The position numbers and the translations under genes were made by a program. Source: CBDUQI01 sp965369325 (lineage in GTDB: Bacteria; Pseudomonadota; Gammaproteobacteria; Steroidobacterales; JBCBZW01). From it: DNA of 13,164 bases. This document shows, one piece after another, positions 1 to 6,979 of this stretch (positions are counted from its first letter, which is position 1; each line of letters opens with the position of its first letter). Location: contig CBDUQI010000161.1 of assembly GCA_965369325.1 (NCBI GenBank), positions 1 to 13,164 on the forward strand, written 5' to 3'. The notes beneath the pieces were generated by a model, which had not been told where the DNA came from, did not search any database, and saw nothing but the letters and a program-made list of their open reading frames with translations.

Positions 1-32
1 CGCACCGGCCCGCGCACCGGCCCGCGCACCGG
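1..32 (+). repeat. 12-bp tandem repeat in the fimU leader-coding region
   Basis: The unit CGCACCGGCCCG occurs twice in full and then as its first 8 bases (2.67 copies) at the window's left edge. It may continue upstream. In the fimU frame it is read as repeating Ala-Pro-Ala-Arg, giving a Pro/Arg-rich N-terminal leader before the prepilin hydrophobic segment. Twelve is divisible by three, so copy-number change would alter leader length without a frameshift. Confidence 0.85.
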
Positions 33-580
33 TAAGGCTCAGAGCATTCACGCTGATTGAGCTGCTGTACACCGTTGCCTTGGCCGGTTTCGTCGCAGCC
101 ATTGGGGTGCCCAGTTTTCTCGACACCATCCGTAACAGCCAGATGAATTCGGCCACCAATACATTGCTCTCAGCGTTGCACGTAGCGCGCTCGGAGTCGG
201 TCAAACGACGCGCCCGGGTGACGGTTTGCCGCAGCACCGTCTCGGCGACACCCAGTTGTGACACCAACGGCATCGGCTATGCCGTGTTCCTGAACATGGC
301 GGACGATCAAACTATCGATGGCCTGGACACAGTAATTCGCACCGGCGCCTGGCTCGAATCGAGCATTAGTGTCGCTTACACCAACTTGCCCAACTACGTC
401 AGCTATGCCTCCACGGGATTTACCCGCGCAATTGGTGGCGGCACGCTCGCCGGCGACGTTGTTTTTTGCGATGAGCGCGGCGATACGTTTGCCAAAATTC
501 TTCGTATTCCTGCCAGCGGCCGGCCGCAAGTGGTTGACCACTCTGACATCAGCGGAGCGACTTCATGCGAAGAGGAGTAA
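2..580 (+). CDS. fimU: GspH/FimT-family minor pilin (FimU-like), 5' partial
   Basis: This is a minor type IV pilin of the GspH/FimT family, expected to join the PilV-PilW-PilX tip-priming complex in the inner membrane. The frame is open to the window edge with no start codon between base 2 and the prepilin motif, so the true start lies upstream; the TTG at 80 falls inside the hydrophobic helix and is not credible. The processing site reads RLRA|FTLIELL, with Glu at +5 and a long hydrophobic helix, but -1 is Ala instead of the usual Gly. Then comes the family pattern of an ARSESVKR-like stretch followed by VTVCRS. The C-terminal region has GRPQ where DNA-binding FimT proteins are reported to carry GRxR, which favours a structural FimU role. 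The 3' end overlaps pilV by 16 bp. FimT versus FimU rests mainly on position next to pilV. Confidence 0.85.
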   Translation, partial: APARAPARAPVRLRAFTLIELLYTVALAGFVAAIGVPSFLDTIRNSQMNSATNTLLSALHVARSESVKRRARVTVCRSTVSATPSCDTNGIGYAVFLNMADDQTIDGLDTVIRTGAWLESSISVAYTNLPNYVSYASTGFTRAIGGGTLAGDVVFCDERGDTFAKILRIPASGRPQVVDHSDISGATSCEEE

Positions 581-1089
581 ACGCACCTTCGTCTCACGCG
601 CCGCTCCCCGGCGCGCCACGGTCCGCGTGCGGGTTTACGCTTATCGAGGTCCTGATCACGGTGGTTATTCTGTCGGTTGGCCTGCTTGGCGTGGTCGCGC
701 TGCAGGCTGAGGGACTCAAGTCCGGACGCACCGCCATTTTGCGCAACAAGGCTGTCGCGCTAGGGGCGGACATGGCCGACCGCATGCGCTCGAACCGGGT
801 GGGCGCCATTGCAGGAGAGTACATCAGTGCAGCCACCGATCAGGGCACCAACCGCAATTGCGCCGACGACCTTGACGGCTCGCCCACGGTCGCCTGCTCA
901 CCCGCATTCATGGCGGACCACGATCTTTGGCTGTGGAAGCGGGTCCTGAGCGATGCTCGCCTTGGCCTTCCGGGCGAGCCCACTGGGGTGATTACCACCG
1001 ATGGCGCTGTTGTGCCTACTTTTACCATCACGGTGACCTGGACCGAGCCCAGCGGCACCTACGACTACGCATTGGGGGTGCAACCGTGA
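565..1089 (+). CDS. pilV: Type IV pilus minor pilin PilV
   Basis: The 174-aa product is a minor pilin that should form part of the pilus tip/initiation complex in the inner membrane. The prepilin site is ACG|FTLIEVL, with Gly23 at -1, Phe24 at +1 and Glu28 at +5, then a hydrophobic helix (VILSVGLLGVVALQ). The 23-residue leader is long and contains several Pro and Arg residues. The body has the PilV-like pattern of RMRSN after the helix and a late LGLPGEPTGV...FTITVTWTE segment. The ATG at 565 has a GGAG Shine-Dalgarno 7 bases upstream (554-557) inside fimU and overlaps its end, as expected for translational coupling. The stop TGA (1087-1089) overlaps the GTG start of pilW. Confidence 0.88.
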   Translation: MRRGVNAPSSHAPLPGAPRSACGFTLIEVLITVVILSVGLLGVVALQAEGLKSGRTAILRNKAVALGADMADRMRSNRVGAIAGEYISAATDQGTNRNCADDLDGSPTVACSPAFMADHDLWLWKRVLSDARLGLPGEPTGVITTDGAVVPTFTITVTWTEPSGTYDYALGVQP

Positions 1090-2069
1090 GCACCGCTGGT
1101 CTGCGCTTACGGCCTGCCGGCCAAACGGGCTTCAGCCTGATAGAACTTATGGTGGCCTCGTCCATTGGTGTGTTTCTGATCGGTGGAATCCTCACCGTCT
1201 ACTCCAGCGGCAGCAGCAACTTTCAGCTAAATCAAAACATCGCCAAACTGCAGGATAACGCCCGCGTTGCGCTGGAGATTATTGCCCCTGATTTGCGTCT
1301 GGCCGGCTACTGGGCGCTCTCGCCCGGCGCCGAAGGCGTAGCCGGGCGTACTGGGGATACGGTCACACCGATGGCCGCTGGCTTTACCCCAGCCAATGAC
1401 TGTTATGTTGGGTTTTATAGCAATCTTGAAGCGGGCCTCGAATACGCAAACGAGACTGAGACCGGCGTTGCCAACCCGTTCAACACCTGCCTCCCTGACT
1501 CGGAGCGTCAGGCGGGCACAGACATTGTGGTGATACGACGTGCCGCCACTGCACAAACAGGCGCCGCACAATTGGTGCCCGGGCGGTTGTATCTGGCGTC
1601 CAACCGCCTGGGCGGCGCCTTGTTTGTCGGCGGGCAACCGTTCCCATCCGGATATACCGCCGCAGATTCGCTAAATGAAGTGCTGACCTATCTTTACTAT
1701 GTCGCCCCCTCCTCCTCCACCGACGCCTCGTTGCCTTCCTTGCGACGCAAGGTGGTATCCGACGGGCCCGAGATTGTGGATGAAGAACTGGTGCCCGGCG
1801 TTGAGGACTTTCAGATTCAGCTTGGCATCGACGCCGACAGCGATGGCGCAGTTGACAGCTACCTTAGCCCAGCCAATCCAGCCTTGGTGGGCGCCACGGT
1901 AGTTTCTGCCCGGCTGTGGGTGCTGACACGCAATGAAGGCTACGAGGAGGCATTCATCGACACCGCCACCTACACCTACTCCGACGTCTCGGTGACGCCG
2001 GCGGACAACCGACGCCGGCTGATGCTTTCAAAAACGATCCATCTTCGAAACGGCAGGAGCAGCCTGTGA
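1086..2069 (+). CDS. pilW: Type IV pilus minor pilin PilW
   Basis: The 327-aa product is a PilW-type minor pilin. The prepilin site is QTG|FSLIELMVA with Glu at +5 and a hydrophobic helix, followed by an NFQLNQNIAKLQDNARVAL stretch and DLRLAGYW, which are typical of the family (NARFALE...DLRMAGY in homologues). A mid-protein TDIVVIRR and a C-terminal region ending in KTIHLRN fit the PilW C-terminal domain. I chose GTG 1086 because it overlaps the pilV stop as GTGA, has a G-rich weak Shine-Dalgarno at 1074-1078, and places the cleavage site about 16 residues in. The same frame stays open back to 927, but that extension would run through pilV and add an implausible leader. The stop overlaps pilX's GTG in the same GTGA manner. 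Confidence 0.88.
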   Translation: MSTAGLRLRPAGQTGFSLIELMVASSIGVFLIGGILTVYSSGSSNFQLNQNIAKLQDNARVALEIIAPDLRLAGYWALSPGAEGVAGRTGDTVTPMAAGFTPANDCYVGFYSNLEAGLEYANETETGVANPFNTCLPDSERQAGTDIVVIRRAATAQTGAAQLVPGRLYLASNRLGGALFVGGQPFPSGYTAADSLNEVLTYLYYVAPSSSTDASLPSLRRKVVSDGPEIVDEELVPGVEDFQIQLGIDADSDGAVDSYLSPANPALVGATVVSARLWVLTRNEGYEEAFIDTATYTYSDVSVTPADNRRRLMLSKTIHLRNGRSSL

Positions 2070-2557
2070 CATCACGTGCCAAAACTTTCCGCCCTGTCGC
2101 GTCGGCCCAACGCGGCGCCGCCATGGTGGTGGGCCTGCTGTTGCTGATGGTCCTCACGGTATTCGCGGTATCCAGCATGGGCTTTGCAGCCATGGATCTG
2201 GCGATCTCCGGCAACACTCAATACCAGAACCGCGCCTTCCAGGCAGCCGACTCGCTGTTGCAGGCGGAACTGCTGCGGGTAGATATCGTTCCACTGTCGG
2301 CCCCCGGGCCGCTGCCGGACCTGGCAGCGAATGTGAACCGCGTGTTCCTCGACAACGGCGGCCAGAACATTGCAACGGCCAGCGCTACCACCAGCTACGA
2401 GGCCACTGCCGCATTAAGCGGATGGCAGATCGGCGGCGGTGGTGGCTTTATTGCTCACCATTTCAGAATTGAAGCGCAAGCCACATCCACTCGAGGCGCA
2501 AGCGCTACACACGCCCAGGGTTACTACCTGATTGGGCCTGCCGGAGCCGGTCCTTGA
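2066..2557 (+). CDS. pilX: Type IV pilus minor pilin PilX
   Basis: The 163-aa product matches the PilX N-terminal pattern: a basic leader ending QRG, then AAMVVGLLLLMVLTVFAVSSM, and a conserved NTQYQNRAFQAADSLL helix (homologues: N...AFQAAEAAL). Unlike its neighbours it lacks the FTLIE motif and the +5 Glu. This is normal for PilX and for the related GspK tip pseudopilins and suits a position at the very tip of the pilus. Start GTG 2066 has AGGAG at 2055-2059, 6 bases upstream, and overlaps the pilW stop by four bases. The C-terminal half is short and not recognisable beyond the family. After the stop there is a 44-base gap before the next gene, the largest spacing in the pilus cluster. Confidence 0.85.
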   Translation: MTSRAKTFRPVASAQRGAAMVVGLLLLMVLTVFAVSSMGFAAMDLAISGNTQYQNRAFQAADSLLQAELLRVDIVPLSAPGPLPDLAANVNRVFLDNGGQNIATASATTSYEATAALSGWQIGGGGGFIAHHFRIEAQATSTRGASATHAQGYYLIGPAGAGP

Positions 2558-2588
2558 TCGGCCACGGCCGCGCACGCAGCGCGCAAAT

Positions 2589-2595
2589 AAGGAGG
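2589..2595 (+). promoter_or_regulatory. Strong Shine-Dalgarno deciding the small-gene start
   Basis: AAGGAGG lies 6 bases before the ATG at 2602. The same frame is open back to a TTG at 2554, but only the ATG has this near-perfect site and begins a clean signal peptide, so 2602 is the start. Confidence 0.85.
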
Positions 2596-2601
2596 ACAAG
2601 C

Positions 2602-2943
2602 ATGAGACAACCGATCCTTGCGACACTCGCATTGTTGTTTGCCGTCGCGCTCGCACCGACCATGAGCCGGGCCGCCGACATCGTCATGTTGGAGGAAACC
2701 ATCGAGACCAACGGGCTGATAGTGCAGCTCACCTCATCCAGTACCGGGCGCGTATTGGTGCGTCGCTGTGAGGAATGCGATCTTGAGCCGTTTATCCTCA
2801 CCCGAACAAGTCAGCTGTATGCCGGCGGCAAGTTGCTCAAGCTCTCAGCACTTGAGGACTTCGCCAAATCCGGCGGCACCGTGATGTTCAAGCCGGACAC
2901 CAACGAGATTACCCGTATTGTGATATGGGGTGAGTCCGAATGA
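2602..2943 (+). CDS. Small exported CxxC protein within the pilus operon
   Basis: I do not recognise the family of this 113-aa protein. It has a clear Sec signal peptide: residues 1-25, with basic Arg2, hydrophobic ATLALLFAVALA, and probable cleavage after SRA-A. The mature part of about 88 residues looks like alternating beta strands (GLIVQLT, GRVLVRR, TVMFK, RIVIWG) with one CxxC pair, Cys56-Glu-Glu-Cys59, which could form a disulfide or bind metal. It lies between pilX and pilY1 and its stop overlaps the pilY1 ATG (ATGA), so it is almost surely co-translated with the adhesin. An exported partner or folding factor for PilY1 or the minor pilins is possible but is inference. It resembles P. 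aeruginosa PilY2 only in being small; PilY2 is encoded after pilY1, so I do not use that name. Confidence 0.75.
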   Translation: MRQPILATLALLFAVALAPTMSRAADIVMLEETIETNGLIVQLTSSSTGRVLVRRCEECDLEPFILTRTSQLYAGGKLLKLSALEDFAKSGGTVMFKPDTNEITRIVIWGESE

Positions 2944-5900
2944 GTACTAAGCGAGGATTAGTTTCGCGACTGCGCATAACAAGTACCGCGATGGCCGTCA
3001 CGTTGGTTGCAAGCGCGCCTGCCGGCGCCGACGATACGGAAATATTCGTCGGTCAGTACGTGGACCCGGGCGCGCCCAACGTTATGCTGATGATCGACAA
3101 CTCCGGCAGCATGGGCGCGCAGGTAAGCGCCCCGGTCCCATTTGATCCCAGCAAAACCTACGACGGCGACTGCGTGGCCGGGCGCATCTACTTCGACCAA
3201 GGGGGCCGCCTGCCTGACTGCAACCAGGACAACTGGATTGACGAAGCCAGTCTGACTTGTGAGAGTGCACGCTACTGGCTGGATAATTCTGGCAGCTATC
3301 GTGATCGGCTGGCCCGATGGGATGAAAATCCGGACAACCCCAGCCGCAGCTACTGGCGCGGGCTAAGTGCCAACGTGCCCGCTCAGCTGGTCGACTGCAA
3401 TAGCGACTGGGGCTGGCACGGGCGCAGCACAGGTGACGGCGTCGTCTACCCCGCCGATGGCCGCAGCGGACCATGGACCAATGACATCTACGATTGGTAC
3501 CTGATCAACTGGTGGTGGTACAACTCCTACACGCTGTTCAGCGCTAATTACGTGAACTATGAGAACTCCCCCGACGCGGTTGTGAAAACGCGCCTGGATG
3601 TGGTCAAGGAAGTCGCCACCGAACTGTTGGCCAAAACCAGCGGCATCAACGTGGGACTTTCGATTTTCGATTTCAGTGAAGGCGGACCAGTGCGTTACGC
3701 ACTAACCCCTGTCGATCAGGCCCGCACCGAGCTTACTCCGATTATCCAGGGCCTGACCGCATCTACCTGGACGCCACTGGCGGAAACCCTGTACGAAGTG
3801 GGCCAGTACTACGCGGGACGTTCGGTCGATTACGGTTTGCATTCCGACCCTACAAGCGCGTCGGCCGCCCGCCGAGGCAACACATACACTTCGCCTATCG
3901 TCAACGAGTGCCAAAAGAACTACGTGGTGCTGCTGACAGACGGCGAGGCCACCCAAGACAGTGGGGCTAACACGCGCGTGCCCAACCTGCCGGGGTTCTA
4001 CGGCGCCACCGGGCAGTACGCCTGCTCGGGTAATTGCCTGGAAGAAATGGCCGAGTATATGTACAAAGGCGACCTGCGTTCGGACATGGCCAACGATCAA
4101 CAAGCTGCCACCTACACCATTGGTTTTCAGATCGACGGCGGCTTCCTGTCCGACACCGCAGTGAAAGGCGGCGGGCAGTACTACAACGCAAATGACGCCG
4201 ATGAGCTAACCAAAGCGTTCGACAACATCATTGACGACATCCTGACTCGCGATGTGAGCTTTTCCCCACCCACCGTGGCGCTGAACAATTTCAACCGACT
4301 GAACCATCGCTCGGACTTGTATTTCAATCTGTTCCGCCCGGTTAACCATCCTCACTGGGAAGGCAATCTCAAGCACTACCGGTTAGGCAACGTGACCGAA
4401 AAGGGCATCCAGATACTGGACGCCAATGATGCGCCCGCGCTAGACCCGGCGACCGATCTGTTCTTTAACACCGCCAAAAGCTTCTGGACGCAAGGCGACG
4501 CCGACGGGGCCGATGTCACTCAAGGCGGCTTCAGGAGTCGTCTGGGTGCTGATCGCAAGGTCTACACGATGACCGGCAGCAACGTGGACCTGACCGCGGC
4601 TGAGAATCTCGTGCACGAGGACAACGATCAACTAACCGCCGAACTGCTGCAGATAAGCTCATCCGGCAGCTCGAACGCCGGCTGGACGTTCTGTGGCAAC
4701 GAAAACACCCAATGCCACTTCTCCGGCAGTAAGGAAGTGCGTTACGGCAAAGCCGCCGACTGGAACTCCGGCAGTTACACCAACGGCGTACAGTGTTCCA
4801 ACTCGGTGTTTGGCGACCCGCTGCCCGGTACTTACAAAGAGTGTCAGTATCGCGAGCTGAGCGCGAGCGTTGGCCGCGACGATCTCATTCGCTGGGCCCG
4901 TGGCGTTGACAACGACGGCAACGCGCTGAACATTCTGGGCGACGGTCTGCATGGTACGCCAGTGGTGGTCACCTACGGCGGCAGCAACACCAACCCGGAC
5001 CTTGCCCTGTTCTACGGCACCAACGACGGTTACGTGCATGCGATCGACCCCACCGCGATGAATAACGAGAATATGGAACTGTTCTCGTTCATTCCCAAAG
5101 AGATGCTGCCCAATCTGCAAACTATGGCCGACACCAACACCAACAACGGCCAAAAAGGCTACGGTATTGACGGTGCCATGATCCACTGGATCAAGGGCGA
5201 TGATGGCGATGGTGTGGTGGAAACGGGTGAGCAGGCCATCGTGGCCTTTGGCATGCGCCGCGGCGGCCGCAACTACTACGCAATGGATGTCACCAATCGT
5301 TCCGCGCCAAAAATGCTGTGGACGATTCACGGCGGCAGCGGTAGTTTCGGCGAACTTGGTCAGAGCTGGTCCGCCCCCGTACGTACCCAAGTGTTGTATA
5401 ATAATACGCCGCGTAAAGTCCTGTTTTTCTCAGGCGGTTACGACACCGGGCAGGACGCCACCGCTGCCGCTCAGAACGACACCATGGGCCGCGCGCTATA
5501 CATGGTTGACGCGCACACGGGCGCACTGCTTTGGAGTGCCGCGAATCCGGATGTGGCCACCGCGAACCTGAAACTGGCGCAAATGACCAACGCACTACCT
5601 TCCACGCCTGCGGTGATGGACCTAAATGGCGACTCGCACGCTGATCGTATCTATGTGGGCGACACACGTGGACAGGTGTGGCGTTTTGATATCAGCCCGA
5701 CCAACACCGGCGCCAACAACTTCGCAAGCGGCGGTGTGTTTGCGTCTCTGGGCGATTCCGGCACCGCCAACAATCGACGGATTTTCTACCCGCCCAGTGT
5801 GTCGCTTATTTCCGACAAACAGTACGGCACCTTCCTCACCGTCTCAGTTGGCACGGGACACCGACCGAATCCGTTGGGGACGGCAATCAACGATCGTTTC

Positions 5901-6521
5901 TATATGATGCGCGATCCGTATGTCTTTGGCCCCAAAACTGACGCTGCTGGCTCGCCCGTTTACACCCCGATCGTCGAGGCCGATCTGCTGGATGTCAGCA
6001 GCAATCTCACGCCCTCTACCGACGACCTCAATGCCAACGATGGCTGGGTGATCAACTTGCGTGACGGCGAGAAGGTACTGTCCGCCGCGTTAACCGCCGA
6101 CCGACGGGTGTTTTTTACCACCTACACACCAGGCAGCCTCAACTCGCTGAGCTGCGAGCCGAGTGGTGCCGTTGGCGAGGCCAAGCTCTACGCGGTCGAT
6201 CTGGTATCCGGCTCGCCACGTCTGGAGCCGGAGCAGTTCCCGGAAAACCCGGACTACGACCCCAACGATCCTACCGGTGGCCTTGGTGATGCGGCATGCG
6301 GCGGACGCTGCACCGACACCGCAGGCCCAATCCCACCGTCGCCGACGCTGGTCTTCACTGATCCTGAAGATACCGGCGATCCGGAGGAAGACAGTGGCGA
6401 TGATGAGGATGACTGCCGAAGTCTATCGAATGTGAATTTGCTGGTGGGCACACGCGTTCACAATCCCAATATCTGTACATCGCCCGTACTAACGTACTGG
6501 GTGAATCAGGGTGAGGAGTAA
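2940..6521 (+). CDS. pilY1: PilY1 / PilC-type pilus tip adhesin with vWA domain
   Basis: The 1193-aa product is a PilY1-type protein, exported and associated with the pilus tip, where the family acts in pilus extension, adhesion and surface sensing. A signal peptide ends near Ala30. The von Willebrand A domain starts at about residue 46 with MIDNSGSMG; candidate MIDAS residues are Asp53, Ser55, Ser57, Thr278 (WTPLAE) and Asp334 (LLTDGE). The long gap between the first and second motifs includes a Trp/Tyr-rich insert (about 184-194, containing WWW). The C-terminal half is the PilY1 propeller: GDGLHGTPVVV, LFYGTNDGYVHAID, GRNYYAMDVTN, WSAPV. It has a calcium-loop-like D-x-N-x-D-x3-D at Asp894-Asp902 and a second acidic cluster at 754-764. 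Residues 1141-1158 are 12/18 Asp or Glu. The start overlaps the previous stop. Confidence 0.93.
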   Translation: MSTKRGLVSRLRITSTAMAVTLVASAPAGADDTEIFVGQYVDPGAPNVMLMIDNSGSMGAQVSAPVPFDPSKTYDGDCVAGRIYFDQGGRLPDCNQDNWIDEASLTCESARYWLDNSGSYRDRLARWDENPDNPSRSYWRGLSANVPAQLVDCNSDWGWHGRSTGDGVVYPADGRSGPWTNDIYDWYLINWWWYNSYTLFSANYVNYENSPDAVVKTRLDVVKEVATELLAKTSGINVGLSIFDFSEGGPVRYALTPVDQARTELTPIIQGLTASTWTPLAETLYEVGQYYAGRSVDYGLHSDPTSASAARRGNTYTSPIVNECQKNYVVLLTDGEATQDSGANTRVPNLPGFYGATGQYACSGNCLEEMAEYMYKGDLRSDMANDQQAATYTIGFQIDGGFLSDTAVKGGGQYYNANDADELTKAFDNIIDDILTRDVSFSPPTVALNNFNRLNHRSDLYFNLFRPVNHPHWEGNLKHYRLGNVTEKGIQILDANDAPALDPATDLFFNTAKSFWTQGDADGADVTQGGFRSRLGADRKVYTMTGSNVDLTAAENLVHEDNDQLTAELLQISSSGSSNAGWTFCGNENTQCHFSGSKEVRYGKAADWNSGSYTNGVQCSNSVFGDPLPGTYKECQYRELSASVGRDDLIRWARGVDNDGNALNILGDGLHGTPVVVTYGGSNTNPDLALFYGTNDGYVHAIDPTAMNNENMELFSFIPKEMLPNLQTMADTNTNNGQKGYGIDGAMIHWIKGDDGDGVVETGEQAIVAFGMRRGGRNYYAMDVTNRSAPKMLWTIHGGSGSFGELGQSWSAPVRTQVLYNNTPRKVLFFSGGYDTGQDATAAAQNDTMGRALYMVDAHTGALLWSAANPDVATANLKLAQMTNALPSTPAVMDLNGDSHADRIYVGDTRGQVWRFDISPTNTGANNFASGGVFASLGDSGTANNRRIFYPPSVSLISDKQYGTFLTVSVGTGHRPNPLGTAINDRFYMMRDPYVFGPKTDAAGSPVYTPIVEADLLDVSSNLTPSTDDLNANDGWVINLRDGEKVLSAALTADRRVFFTTYTPGSLNSLSCEPSGAVGEAKLYAVDLVSGSPRLEPEQFPENPDYDPNDPTGGLGDAACGGRCTDTAGPIPPSPTLVFTDPEDTGDPEEDSGDDEDDCRSLSNVNLLVGTRVHNPNICTSPVLTYWVNQGEE

Positions 6522-6525
6522 GGAG
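6520..6525 (+). promoter_or_regulatory. Shine-Dalgarno of pilE overlapping the pilY1 stop
   Basis: AAGGAG shares bases with the pilY1 TAA stop (6519-6521) and sits 6 bases before ATG 6532. It fixes the pilE start over the in-frame GTG at 6511, which lies inside pilY1. Confidence 0.8.
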
Positions 6526-6531
6526 CAATCT

Positions 6532-6939
6532 ATGCGTAATTCAGTCGGATTCAGTTTAACTGAACTAATGATAGTTGTTGCGATCGTGACCATTCTGGCC
6601 GCCGTTGCAGTCCCTAACTACGTCTCGCATGTGGAGCGGTCGAACCGCACAGATGCCACCGCAGCTTTGCTAAAGCTGGCTGCAGATCAGGAACGCTATT
6701 ATCTGCAGAACAACGCTTACGGCACGATGGCCAACCTGGGCGACCCGACCACCGAAAACGACTGGTATACCCTGACCATCACCGGCGCGGGGGCTACTAC
6801 GTTCACGGCCACCGCCACCGCAAAAAGCACCGGCAGCCAAGCCGATGACACGATGTGCAAAGTGTTCAGCATTACGGCGCAGGGCCTGCGCACCGCGTCG
6901 GACTCTGGGACGGCAGATTCAACGGACTCTTGTTGGTAG
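6532..6939 (+). CDS. pilE: Type IV pilin PilE
   Basis: The 135-aa product is a PilE-like type IV pilin, with a six-residue leader cut at SVG|FSLTELM, Glu at +5 and a classic transmembrane helix (IVVAIVTILAAVAVPNY). It continues with the PilE signature of alternating RTDATAALLKLA and QERYYLQNNAYG. Cys109 and Cys134 are placed to form the C-terminal disulfide-bonded loop; the product ends in Cys-Trp. In the P. aeruginosa-type cluster PilE is a minor pilin linking the tip complex to the major pilin shaft, and its position at the operon end fits this. I cannot exclude from sequence that it is a more abundant subunit. The loop is unusually rich in Ser, Thr and Asp. Confidence 0.9.
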   Translation: MRNSVGFSLTELMIVVAIVTILAAVAVPNYVSHVERSNRTDATAALLKLAADQERYYLQNNAYGTMANLGDPTTENDWYTLTITGAGATTFTATATAKSTGSQADDTMCKVFSITAQGLRTASDSGTADSTDSCW

Positions 6940-6963
6940 TGTACTAGTCGGCATCACCACGCA

Positions 6964-6978
6964 GCGGTACAATACCGC
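6964..6978 (+). promoter_or_regulatory. Hairpin with embedded -10-like box just before the FGE start
   Basis: GCGGTA-CAA-TACCGC is a perfect 6-bp inverted repeat with a 3-base loop, ending one base before the ATG at 6980. No Shine-Dalgarno is visible. Inside it, TACAAT (6968-6973) resembles a sigma70 -10 hexamer. With normal spacing, transcription would start at or very near the ATG, giving a leaderless mRNA. The candidate -35 region around 6945-6950 is poor. It has no T-run, so it is not an intrinsic terminator on the + strand. It may be a regulatory hairpin, a weak promoter or chance. Confidence 0.35.
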
Positions 6979-6979
6979 C

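Noticed and set aside
1..32. CRISPR or integration-site repeat at the left edge
   Set aside because: The units are 12 bp, directly abutting with no spacers, and are read through in frame as part of fimU.
927..1085. Upstream extension of pilW to an ATG at 927
   Set aside because: It would overlap most of the pilV C-terminal half and add about 53 residues before the prepilin site. GTG 1086 has a stop/start overlap and a normal leader.
4659..5390. 243-codon open frame on the minus strand
   Set aside because: It lies wholly inside pilY1, whose family motifs run through the same bases. The antisense translation shows low-complexity Val/Ala/His-rich sequence with no domain or start signal.
6964..6978. 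Rho-independent terminator after pilE
   Set aside because: The stem is only 6 bp with a 3-base loop and is followed by CATGCATGG, not a T-run.
6845..6979. Upstream start for the FGE gene inside pilE
   Set aside because: It would put 45 unrelated residues before the lipoprotein signal peptide. ATG 6980 gives a clean signal with a lipobox.
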